Source: Cercis canadensis (lineage: Eukaryota > Streptophyta > Magnoliopsida > Fabales > Fabaceae). Taken from it: 64,000 bases of DNA. Where the stretch lies: NCBI GenBank assembly GCA_003255065.1, contig QAOA01001508.1:273061-337060 (forward strand), written 5' to 3'. Shown here piece by piece: positions 11,357-22,020 of this stretch. The notes under the pieces were generated by a model, which saw nothing but the letters and a program-made list of their open reading frames with translations, was not told the DNA's origin and did no database searches. The position numbers and the translations under genes were made by a program. Position 1 is the first letter of the stretch. Each line of letters begins with the position of its first letter.

Positions 11357-12323
11357 GCGGTGCATTTGGGGGCAACAGGGGGCTGCGTCCAGTTCCTCCT
11401 GAAAAAGGGATATTTCCATTGGATCACATGCATTTATGTGACCTGGTATTGTTTCTCAAGTTGAGTGGTGATTCTCAAAATGTCATTTCAGTCTTCATGT
11501 AGCTTTACTTTGTACGTTGGCTCCATTTCAGGAGAAGAAAGAGTATCTCAGTTGTCTAAAGACTTGTGGCCACCAGTCTGAAAAATGCAGGCAGTTCTCA
11601 AAGAAGTATCTCGAGTGTCGTATGGAAAAGTGAGTAGCTTTAACCATATTACACAACATACTTGTTTTTGTATCTTGGAGATTGTCACATATACCTTATC
11701 TCTTCCCTAGCTATGTGGTTTTGTTTAGCATTTGGCATTCAATAGGCCTCCCTTTGGGAATTCAGAATTGTATTGCAACTTGATGACAAGATGATCTTGT
11801 GCTTGTGACCAGGGTTGCTTTGTACTTTGTACTCTACAAGTCAAGTTTTTATTTTCTTTTCAGATGCTTTATACATGGTTTTTATGTTTTTAATCCTAGC
11901 TGAGCTTGTTTCTAAATTCTAATTAATCTCATTTTGGACATAGACAAGTATGGTAGTAAAACATGTTCTCTTCTCGGCCTAATCCCTTTTATTGTTATTA
12001 CTAGTATGTTGAATCACTGCATCATCAGCTAATTGCTGTGGGTTCTTCAAACATTCTGGGGACTGGGGGTGGCTATATATGCTTCTTAGCTTTCTTTGAT
12101 TTTATATAAGATTCTGGTATATATGATATGAAATTTCCTTTACCCTTTTGGGGTATATATATGCTTCTTAGATTTCTTTGGACGTAAGAGTTTGGTTGCT
12201 GATGAACTTGTATTGGCATCTTGCAGGAACTTGATGGCCAAGCAAGACTTGTCAGAACTTGGTTTTAAGGAAAGTAATGAGAAACCCCAAGAGAAAAAAA
12301 ATAGTGACAGGATTGACGATTGA
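11357..12323 (+). CDS. COX19: COX19 cytochrome c oxidase assembly factor, exons 2-4 only
   Basis: Three exons, 11357-11445, 11532-11629 and 12227-12323, encode 94 residues beginning GGAFGGNRGLRPVPPEKG. COX19 is a soluble mitochondrial intermembrane-space protein needed to put copper into cytochrome c oxidase. The twin CX9C helices are visible: C-DLEKKEYLS-C and C-RQFSKKYLE-C, followed by RMEKNLMAKQDLSELGF, which is strongly conserved in plant COX19. The first exon, coding only for about M-S-x-G and ending in G (exon 11357 begins in phase to complete GGC), is not found between the LETM1-like stop at 11135 and 11357. The 3' end of duplication copy 1 lies only 50 bp upstream, so the duplication, or a misjoin, may have cut the first exon and promoter away. 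Identity is firm; whether the gene is expressed here is open. Confidence 0.8.
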
Positions 12324-13085
12324 GACCAATAAATATGCACAAGTGAGGATCTATGTAAATTTTGAGGCTCAGTTTTGTTCTGTTGATATTCTTGTTTCCT
12401 ATATCAGTTTGCTACGAGATTGTTTCATTCCGTCACTGTTATACTAGAAAACAAATTGATACTTGTTTTATTCCCTCATGCACTATGTTCCTTAAACTTA
12501 AATTCATGCCGTCAACTGAATTGTAATGATAACAACACTAGAAAATTATAAGTTCAAAACAGAGTTTTATCTTGTCTTGAGAGTAAATTGAGATTCAAAA
12601 TAATTTCTTCTGTACTATAAAAACTGATTTTAAATCATATTTTTGAAACACAAGAGTCTCATATCAGCTGAACATTTTTGTCTTAAAAATATATTTCTTT
12701 TTCCTCTTTTTTTGGCCGAGGAACAAAACAACACGAAACACTCGGAACTAAAGAAAAAATAATAATATAATTGTGCAGTTCAAATTTAATAACACTTTAC
12801 AATATTTCACTTAAATTTTTTTTTTTTAAAGTCTTGATGATACCCAGCTTTCAATGAGTGTAAAAATAATAGAACAAAAATACTGTAATTATATTTAATA
12901 AATACAAGACAACGCGTAATTATACTTTATAATTATAAATTATAAATAAAAAAGTAAAAATATAATGTTAATGATGGAAAATAAACGAAAAGGGAAGCAT
13001 AATTTCTCAAATATATATTACTTGCAATTCAAGTTACCGAACTTGCCAAATTTAACATATCTTACATATAAATATTGTGTACTTT
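12324..13085. other. COX19 3' flank and AT-rich intergenic DNA
   Basis: After the COX19 stop the sequence becomes strongly AT-rich (many A/T runs from 12600 to 13080). I see no coding exon, RNA gene or clear repeat here. Confidence 0.6.
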
Positions 13086-13158
13086 GTAAACCCCAATTCT
13101 AGGATTCATCTTTTTGTTGGGCAAGAGAAAGAGTGCAGCGGTGTGAAGAGGAATTTCA

Positions 13159-13512
13159 ATGGCAAAACTTTTTGTGATTGCATCTGTGGCCATCATGCTC
13201 ATCCTTCTTAACATGCGGTGGAGATTATCTTTCCAAGGTATGAAACTAATAGCTTATTGTGCTATACCAATAGCCATGCCATTGGTTTTATATAACTTGA
13301 AAAAAGTTTCACAACTTGTTCAAAAGTCCATGGACCTTGGATTTTTTAAGACGTCAAAGAGATCAATATCTGTATCAAGGCCGAACGTGCAAAATCTGCC
13401 ACAACTTCTGAAAACGTCACCAACACCAGGGAAATTGGCAATTCTCATCATCATTTATGTTATTTTTGCAATCCTCCAAGCTTCAGTTCACGAGCAATTC
13501 CTTGGTTTTTAG
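13159..13512 (+). CDS. Small multi-pass membrane protein of unknown function, copy 2
   Basis: Same 117-residue protein as at 4880, with L for S at residue 23, M for V, S for P in the basic loop, and I for T in the last membrane segment. The three hydrophobic stretches and the Ser/Pro loop are kept, and the frame is intact. The next gene starts about 940 bp downstream, against about 220 bp in copy 1. The family is not recognised and function is unknown. Confidence 0.5.
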   Translation: MAKLFVIASVAIMLILLNMRWRLSFQGMKLIAYCAIPIAMPLVLYNLKKVSQLVQKSMDLGFFKTSKRSISVSRPNVQNLPQLLKTSPTPGKLAILIIIYVIFAILQASVHEQFLGF

Positions 13513-13704
13513 TTTTCTTTTCTTTTTTAGACGGTGACTTGGCTAGCATAGTTCTCTTTCATTCAACGTTTATTCTTCTTACTTCTTAGTGTTATTTTAA
13601 ATTAATATAAGTTTAATTTGCTATTTTTTTTTCATTATTGTAAATTGCATTTCGAGACTTATTTATAAGACTATAAATTAAGTAGAGATTGACTTCTTAT
13701 CTAT

Positions 13705-14402
13705 ACTCACTCCTCAATACGGAAGCACATGCAGTGTTTGATCCTCACTTTGAGCGTTAAGAGTTCGATATGAAGAAGTGCTGTTGGGTTGACAAATCTT
13801 AAGTTTTTATTTTTTGTTTGTTTGGTTAAGTAATGAAATTTTTGCTGTCATCACAATTTTTTTTATTGTTATAAAGTCACTTTCTTAATAACTNTTGCTG
13901 TCATCATAATTTTTTTTATTGTTATAAAGTCACTTTCTTAATAACTGTTTTTATGGAAAAGTAATGGAGCTTATTTAGCCAAATAATTTGATAAGTAATA
14001 TTAATTTTGATTTGAGAGTTGTTTTTATCTATGAATATTTAATTTTTGTTTATGCGAGAAACAAGAAAATTACTTAAGCTGTCATGAAAAACAATTTTAT
14101 TTTAAGGTGTTAACAAGTTTGGATAAACAGACATTTAAAAAAAAATCTTATTACACTTAATTAATATTAAATTCAAATTATACTAATTGCATCAGCATAT
14201 CACAATATGAGACTATAAGTAAGGTATAAATATTGCTCTAACTCTGATTTCAACGTCAAGTTGTTTACAACCCTCATAAATCACAATCAATGGCTGGTAC
14301 TACTAGGAGCTAAACCCGAAGATGTATTCTTTTGTCTGGTACATCACAATTCCAGTGCATTTTCCCTTTTCATTTTGTGAAAGTTTGCTGAATTAAATAT
14401 TG

Positions 14403-14405
<3 letters not shown>
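13705..14405. other. 700-bp segment present only in duplication copy 2
   Basis: Copy 1 and copy 2 match up to GACTTCTTATCTAT and again from the CT-rich run before the LETM1-like ATG. The 700 bp between exist only in copy 2. It contains a short false repeat around the N at 13894 (TTGCTGTCATCA... on both sides) and ends in a (CT)n run at 14405-14437. I see no TIRs or poly-A tail, so whether it was inserted in copy 2 or lost from copy 1 is undecided; loss between CT-rich runs is the simpler guess. In copy 2 this segment would be the LETM1-like promoter. Confidence 0.6.

Positions 14406-14437
<32 letters not shown>
14405..14437. repeat. (CT)n microsatellite before the LETM1-like start codon
   Basis: A near-pure CT dinucleotide run followed by CCCTCCCTCCCTC directly precedes the ATG at 14450. 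Copy 1 has a shorter version at 5428-5454. Pyrimidine-rich runs of this kind are common in plant 5' UTRs. Confidence 0.8.
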
Positions 14438-14440
<3 letters not shown>

Positions 14441-14449
14441 CCTCCCTCG

Positions 14450-17400
14450 ATGGCAACGCTCAAAGCTTCAGCCTTTTATGTGTTCGATGGCTCCTATTTT
14501 TCTTTTCTCTTTCTTTACTTTGCCTCCTTCCATGGCTTCCAACTTCACTCTGCAACCTCAACAGCTCTTCTACTACTCGTAAGTTCCATCTCTCTCTGTC
14601 TCTGTCTCTGTTTAAGTCACTTGGAAAATGTTGATATGGTTCAAAATGTGCTGTGCTTGGGTTTTGTTTGGATTTTCCTTTTGGGGTAAAGTATTCGTTT
14701 TGAAAAAGGTATTATAACCCAATTTATCATGCGAAAGAAATAAGCATTGCAATAAATTCAACCGGTCAGTTTCATGGCCAAAAAACCATCAGTTTCAAGC
14801 CCATTCTTGTTTTGTTAAGAGAAAAAATTGAAGCTTGGAAATGATTACAGAAAATAAGTAACTAAAGTAATTTTTCAGTTTTGATGCTGCGGTAGTCCTC
14901 ATTATTTGGTATTATAAATTCTTAATATGCTTTCTGTTTTATTAAGGAATTGAACCTCTCTTATTTCATATTAAGGTATTATCCCCTCGCTCAATATATT
15001 AAATCTTTACCATCAATAACCAACAATCCCCTAAATTATGTCTCACCAGCTAATTGCATGGTGGCAGCTTCTAAAAATTATATATTTTGTTTTTTTTAAT
15101 TCTTTTTATGATGCTTGCCAAAAAGGAAATAATTCTTACTATGATAATTCAATATTATGCCAATCAAGAATAGTTCATTAACTGAGTGGCATACTCTCTT
15201 GTCTGAGCAAGGGATGGATGCTCAGTTCAAGAGCAAAACCCCATTCAGATATTGAGTTGCATATCACTGCTATAAAGCAGAAAGGAAGAAGTTATATTAA
15301 TATAATAGTTATTAGATGAATCGGGTAGTAGCTTGCTATTTTGTGTCACTAGTTTCAAACTTTCATATAATACCTTTTTCTGGTTTATGTGATGTTATTG
15401 GTGTTTGCACCATATGCATTTACAACATGGTATCTAAGTAATTTATGAAAGGTTGATGCATCCACTGTTTACTGCAACAGAAGATCTTTTGGATTAGATA
15501 ACAGAAAAAAGACCATAGCCAATGCCCTACTACAGTCCAATTTCCATGCAACAGAAGAGAGAAACAGTGGCGCTTGGAATAATAGTGTTTCAATTGGATC
15601 TTTATCTAGATGTTACGCCTCCTTGAGGAGGTGTTCATCATTGGCAGTATCAGCTAAAGATTCATTTGCTTGCACTGATCAAAGTAAGGAGGAAAATGAG
15701 GCTGCTCATGATGCAACCAGTAGTCAGGAGATGGAATTTAATCGCGTGACTTGTGTGGTATGGGTATTGCATGAATCTGCTAGGAGCTTTTCCGAAGCAG
15801 TTGAGTCCCTTAGATTAGCAGGGAGTGGTCCAGAGCTTACAATGGCTTGGCTTGGGAAGGATGTGAGTGAATGGCATAGACGCATTGCTTATCAGGTATC
15901 TGCAACAGTATGTTCTTTTGTTAACAAATATGGACTTATCTCCTCTGATTTCATATTGATATTGCTAGCCATACAAATTTGTGATATAAGAATTTTAACA
16001 AGTAGATACATGTTTTTGTTTCTTGCATATACTTATATTCTGCCTTGAGAAATTATCATAGAGAAATTAGTTGACTTGAGGTGAAAAATTGTTATTTAGT
16101 TCCTGGATTTAATAGAAAACTAGAATCTAACTCATAACATGCCTAAACAGGTAGCAGTTTATGCTTTGTTGAAAACAGCAATTGATGTGGAGATATTGCT
16201 TTCGCATGAAAGACAGAATGAATTCTCCCCTGTTAAAGAGATGTAAGTCTTTGCTGTTTCTTCTTGCATGTTTGACAAAAAACATTTATACCAGAGGTTG
16301 TCTATTTGTAAACAATAACATTGACTGATTTGTGAGAGATATAACACAGTTAGACTTATAGAAACTTCCTTGGACTTGTAGGATAATTGTGACTCAGAGC
16401 ATATGATGTTTTTTACTCTTTCTAAGTTTACTGAACAAGTCATCCATTTTTATAGTATTAAACAGTCATATACTGATAGTATAAGCATTGCTCGAATCTG
16501 ACTTATCATTCATTTGCTTGTTTCAGTTTGACCCCACTAATAAATCCGGTGGGAGAGAACATTGAAAGCCAACTGAAAATGAAGCATTCTAACTTGTTAC
16601 AGTGGTTTAGAGTCTCTGAAATGCCACGTATAGCAGGATATTTTACTCCTCTTCTAAAGAAGTGGTCCATGGAATATGCAGGGAGGTCTGCTTGAACCTT
16701 CCTTGTTTCCGGCATCATATATTTAATTCTTGGATTTACTTCTTCTTCTTCTTCCTTTTTTTTATTTTACTTGTCAATATATCATCTCTTTGCATAGACT
16801 TGACATCCAAAGTAAGTAGGAAATTAACCTGATGGAAATTTATTCAGCGGTGTTGCAGGAATTATCGTGGCTATAACCTGCTGCACTGCAGTGGTGAAAT
16901 TGGGTTCTGGGAAGCTTTGCTGCCCCTTATTCATATCGCATCTCAAGGATGTGTTAGTCAAGTTCATGGATTTTTCTCTCAATCTTGCATCAGTGGAGAA
17001 GTTGCACCAATTAGCAACTGAGGCAGGATTTGAGCTGGACTTCTTGTCCCATTTTGGTAGAAAGATTCTGCCGAGTGAGAAAGTTGAGGACCTAGAGTTT
17101 TGGATTGGGTTAGCGCATGAGAAAATCTTGAAAGCTTTCCAGGAAGAAAGCATCATTTTAAACAAGTTGAACCTTCAGTACAAGGTCAACTTACAGATAT
17201 ATAATCTAATTTCACAATCTACTCATGCAGAAATTCACGGTTTAATAGAACTCAACTTGAGTATAATATTTACTTAAGAAACCTGTCTTGTTCACAATGA
17301 ATCCCAGCAACGTAAAGGCACATATTCTTTTTTACCAAAGTTATGTCCTGTTATCTGAAGCACATCTTAGATAAAGAGAATTTTTTTTTGTTTCTTTGTC

Positions 17401-20382
17401 AGTGTCGTTCTCATTTTGAATGTCACAAAAAGAAGTTATCCTAGTAATGTTTCTTATGATCATGGGCCTCACTAAGTACATGATCCTATTAATGTCTTCT
17501 TATTTTCTTGGTGTAGCAGTCATGTAAAAATTTTCCTTCTGCATTCAAGTAGTTGTTTATGGTTTAAATCTTTTACAGATTCAATCAGATAGCTTGGCCA
17601 CTTTGGGACTTTTTGCATATCTTGGAAGAAGGACTAGAACATTTTTGTCAGCAATGGGCATTAAGGATGTTGATGAAATGGTTAAGGACTTCCTCAGGTA
17701 GCATATTGCNNNNNNNNNNNNNNNNNNNNNNNNNNNNNNNNNNNNNNNNNNNNNNNNNNNNNNNNNNNNNNNNNNNNNNNNNNNNNNNNNNNNNNNNNNN
17801 NNNNNNNNNNNNNNNNNNNNNNNNNNNNNNNNNNNNNNNNNNNNNNNNNNNNNNNNNNNNNNNNNNNNNNNNNNNNNNNNNNNNNNNNNNNNNNNNNNNN
17901 NNNNNNNNNNNNNNNNNNNNNNNNNNNNNNNNNNNNNNNNNNNNNNNNNNNNNTCCTATTAATGTCTTCTTATTTTCTTGGTGTAGCAGTCATGTAAAAA
18001 TTTTCCTTCTGCATTCAAGTAGTTGTTTATGGTTTAAATCTTTTACAGATTCAATCAGATAGCTTGGCAACTTTGGGACTTTTTGCATATCTTGGAAGAA
18101 GGACTAGAACATTTTTGTCAGCAATGGGCATTAAGGATGTTGATGAAATGGTTAAGGACTTCCTCAGGTAGCATATTGCCTGTTTGTTTCATTTTAAATG
18201 TTTCAATCATTAAAATACTGACAGCGAAAGTCCAATGCTTTGGTTGAAGTTACTTGGAATGTGGCACCGTTTTCATTTATCCAGAGTTTGCCTCCATCCC
18301 ACTATATCAACTTTTCATGGAGGTTAATTTCTGTTAATTCTGCTGAATGCTGATGTTAAGTGCTTTTTCCCTTTATGTCAAATGTCATGCATCCTAACTG
18401 TTATTGTCTTTCAGGTAGTAACTGATGAAATAGGTTGGCTTGATTTTTATGGCTCATATGTTCAAATAAATCGTCGAGAGAAAAGGTCAAAAAATAATCC
18501 CCGTCAGGCAGAGAAAGAGATAATTTTATCGGTAGTGTTTACTGTATGCTATGATGTTTTCTCTGGGTTTGCCCACTTTAATCGCTCAACTCAACAACCA
18601 TTGGACACAGCTTTGTTCTCATACCTGCTTCGCAGGTAACTATATATTATCTATATGTCAGAGTTGTACTAATTTAAGTTTCTTTTTCTGCCTAGACTTG
18701 CTATCCAGCTTGTATGTCATGTCTTCTTTGTTCACATTCCCAGTCAGGGCTTACTAAGTATCTGTTTGCAAGATCACTGGGCTGCTTATGACAAGTCACT
18801 GTATGTTGGTTTTACTGGATGGTTTTACTTACTATTACTTTTTCTTGTTGTGAGCTAATTTCTAAGAAAAAAATGAAGTAATTTGCTTGCACTTGTGTTC
18901 TATTTGTAGTGAAGCACTTGTGGAAAATGCAGCCTCTGACACTCCCACATCAATTTTAGGAAGTAGAACTGGACCCAAGTTATCTTTGGCCTTTGAAGCA
19001 CAACAAAACATTTCTATATTCAAGAAGGTATATTAGATTACACTATTTGTAATAACAATATAACATCGTGCATGATAGATACAATGTTAGGTAGTTTAAT
19101 AAATTTTTGGTTCGTAAATAACAATATAACATCATGATAGATACAATGCTAGGTAGTTCAATAAGTTCTTGGTTAATTAAAAGAATTTTTTTTTTTTTTT
19201 TTTCAAACTGGAGATGTTATTTGATGCTGCTATTCGTTCTATAACAATATAACATCATGATAAATACAATGTTACGTAGTTTAATAAATTCTTGGTGAAT
19301 TAAAATAAATTTTTTTTTCCAAACTGGAGATGTTATTTGATACTTTAATATGTTCTATACTCACATACAAGTTGACCTCTCTCTGCGTGGATGCTTGCCA
19401 TAATCCACTCTATTCTGCACCAATATAATATTACAAGATCTGTTGAAGTAACAAAACTACAAAAAGCAAAAAACTACATTTTAATTTGAAGGTGTTATAA
19501 CTCATTCTGTGGAACTTCAGTTTTAGATATTTATAATTTTTTTCTTTAATCATGACTTCGTTTCTGGATTTTTTTTTTATTTTTTAAATGATAGGCTCGT
19601 CTTTCAGAACGCACAGATAAGGCAACGTTTGGGCAAGGTACCTGCATTGATAAATTAAACCTTCCAAATAAAAGTTTTGTCAAGAGATACAGCATCAAGT
19701 TCTTTACCACAACCTCTGTAAGATTTGCAATCATATGCTACTAATAAATATGCAGATTATCAAAAAGTGGAGACGCTAAAACTGCTAAGTTGTTTATAGG
19801 ACATCTGGTTGGGTACTCGATTGCTCTTCATAGACATCAAGGTTTGTCTGGAGCTACTTATGAGGCTAGGGCACGGCTACAAGGCTTCAAGAAGGCAAAG
19901 AAAGAGAATAAAAAGAACCTTGGCTGACATCATCAAACTACTTCCAGTGACAGTTTTAATGCTACTTCCTGTAAGCAATATTTGGTTCTTTATGATTTCA
20001 ATTCTATTTGATCCTAACTTAAAAAGTTACTTCTTTCTTTTTGCACTCAAGTTTGCAACTATAATATATGTAAGGGTTACTCAAGGAAGAGGAATGGAAA
20101 TTAATAACTGGAAGCATCTCATTTCAGGTAACTGCTGTAGGCCATGCAGCCATGCTAGCAGCAATCAAGAAGTATATGCCATGCTTGGTAAAATTTTTTT
20201 TGCCTTGGTTATCAAGTTTTCCATTTATGCTCTCCATTGCTGATAGTGCTTATTACTGTACGCAGATCCCTTCTCCATATTCTCCAGAGCGCTTGGATGT
20301 TGTAAAACAACTAAAGCGAACTAGGGAGATGGATGATCAGTCATGGGGAAGCCTTGAAGATCCATCGTCAACCATTTCTTGA
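14450..20382 (+). CDS. LETM1-like protein, copy 2 (about 720 aa)
   Basis: Same exon plan and conserved blocks as copy 1, with the first exon at 14450-14578 and the stop at 20380-20382. The LETM1 core, RTLADIIKLLPVTVLMLLP, is identical. Exon 9 lacks 48 bp relative to copy 1, removing 16 residues (SPDLTAEGCPKSNSQN) in frame between two CAAAAC repeats. The exon-5 acceptor region has 19 bp more than copy 1. An N-run (17710-17953) with the same sequence on both sides shows exon 6 twice (17579-17697 and 18049-18167); the real gene very probably has it once. The last exon is also repeated after the N at 20475 (up to 20657). All frames are open, so the gene looks intact once these artefacts are discounted. 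Confidence 0.75.
17485..18180. repeat. Assembly gap flanked by overlapping sequence
   Basis: The N-run at 17710-17953 begins after TAGCATATTGC and ends before TCCTATTAATGTC, which is already present at 17485. The 225 bp left of the gap recur on its right with only a couple of differences and then continue into new sequence. The gap is therefore probably of zero or negative size. Confidence 0.85.
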
Positions 20383-20745
20383 GTCATTCTTTTATTTGCT
20401 TTAGTCTATATTTTAGTGCGGCACAGCATCATCTTTATAACATTAAAAGTGACCTCACTGTCTGTTTTCTGTACNTGCCTTGGTTATCAAGTTTTGCATT
20501 TATGCTCTCCATTGCTGATAGTGCTTATTACTGTACGCAGATCCCTTCTCCATATTCTCCAGAGCGCTTGGATGTTGTAAAACTACTAAAGCGAACTAGA
20601 GAGATGGATGATCAGTCATGGGGAAGCCTTGAAGATCCATCGTCAACCATTTCTTGAGTCATTCTTTTATTTGCTTTAGTCTATATTTTAGTGCGGCACA
20701 GCATCATCTTTATAACATTAAAAGTGACCTCACTGTCTGTTTTCT
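20205..20745. repeat. False direct repeat around the N at 20475
   Basis: About 270 bp holding the last intron, the last exon and the 3' UTR of LETM1-like copy 2 occur on both sides of a single N. Copy 1 has this once. The two versions differ at only a few bases, as expected for allelic or sequencing differences between unmerged contig ends. Confidence 0.8.
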
Positions 20746-20830
20746 GCACATAGTTTTCTGCATACACATACATGTTTAAAGGTTAATATGAGTTTGTCGC
20801 ATTAGAATACACAAGTTGATGATTAAATTT

Positions 20831-22020
20831 CGTGCTTGATAAACTGCAAATGCAGATTTGGCTACTGGTTAGAATGAAAGTCATGCAAATGAAAAATCCT
20901 CTAGTTTTTATGGACTTCTACCACTTGGTATAGTGATGCCACTGCCACTAACTTCTCCTCCCTCTCTTATCTCTTTTTTTTTTTTTCCCCCTTTCTAAAG
21001 GAGACAACTTTATGGCAAGGGTTTTATGCACAAAATGCTTCTGGACTGCAGGCTGCAGCAACATTTTTATGATGAATAATGGTAATGGTTATGGAGACCG
21101 CTTATTTATAGTTTCTCTAACTTGCATACATATTAGACAGCTTTAGAGCGAAGGAAAATTAAGATGTGCTATTTAATCTGATTTGTACGAGAGAAAAACA
21201 AGAGTCAAGAAGCTCAAATCCTTCATTAGGACAGTAGTGAGGTGACGAAATAACAAAAGCAGAGTAAGTGGTGAACCCACAATACAAATACTTGGGAGTT
21301 TCACCCCAATAATGATGTTCTTCAAGCCGTTTCTCCAAATGCAAAACTTTGTAAACTATTTTATAAATACTGATTTTTAGCCACATCAAATTCTATTATT
21401 TATTTATTTTTTTCTGAAAAAACTAAACCAATTGCAGCATTTTCTGTGCACTCACTTGCCACTAGGAATGGCGATGATTGCCTTGAACAAGCCATTCACC
21501 ATTGGTAAACAAGGGCAAAACAGCCAAAAGATAAATATTTTTTCGTTATACTTACCTATCAATAATTTTTTCTTTTCTTTTTTTATTTTATACAATAAAT
21601 TCAAGAATCAGCTAAGTTTCCTCAAAATCAGCTAACCCCTAGGCAATCTTTCTATGCTTTCCCTCTTTTCCCTAGACTCCCCAAGCAATGTTCTCCCAAA
21701 CTATAAAAAAGAAAAAAAAAAAAAGTCCAGACAAGCTTATCAATCAACTTCCACGTCTTTAAACCCAAGCCAGGATTTGAGTTCTTCATCACGAAAGCAA
21801 GCACTTTCTTTTCTTTGAAATGAGAAAGGAGAGAATTAAATGAGTATTTGAGTGAAATTTTGTTTAGTAGTACAAAATAGAAGTACAGAAGTCATGGTTT
21901 GAAAAGTAGTTCCTGTGGACCAAAACTGTCTGGCTCTCCGTCGTTACTCCACAGTCCAAACCCTTAAAACCCTAGCCATGCCATAGCGAATCTCATGTAA
22001 AGCAAGCTCCTTTTGAAAGC
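20831..22020. other. Intergenic region and F-box gene promoter
   Basis: The first ~90 bp are the 3' flank of LETM1-like copy 2 (GCTTGATAAACTGCAAATGCAG, GAATGAAAGTCATGCAAATG), related to fossils at 24.4 and 24.96 kb. The rest is AT-rich with no exon I can support. The 100 bp before the F-box ATG contain AAACCCTAGCC at about 21967, a common plant 5'-leader motif. Confidence 0.5.

Larger units (their letters stand above)
13086..20830 (+). repeat. Large tandem duplication, copy 2
   Basis: Second copy of the small-membrane-protein/LETM1-like block (see 4805-11305). It is longer because of about 700 bp between the two genes (about 13705-14405) and because of unmerged contig ends at the N-run 17710-17953 and the N at 20475. 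Its right-hand flank (GCTTGATAAACTGCAAATGCAG and onward) is shared with the fossil at 24.4 kb, which suggests this copy keeps the ancestral right edge. Confidence 0.85.

Noticed and set aside
20475-20657. A third copy of the last LETM1-like exon
   Set aside because: It directly follows an N and repeats the preceding 270 bp; the same explanation applies.
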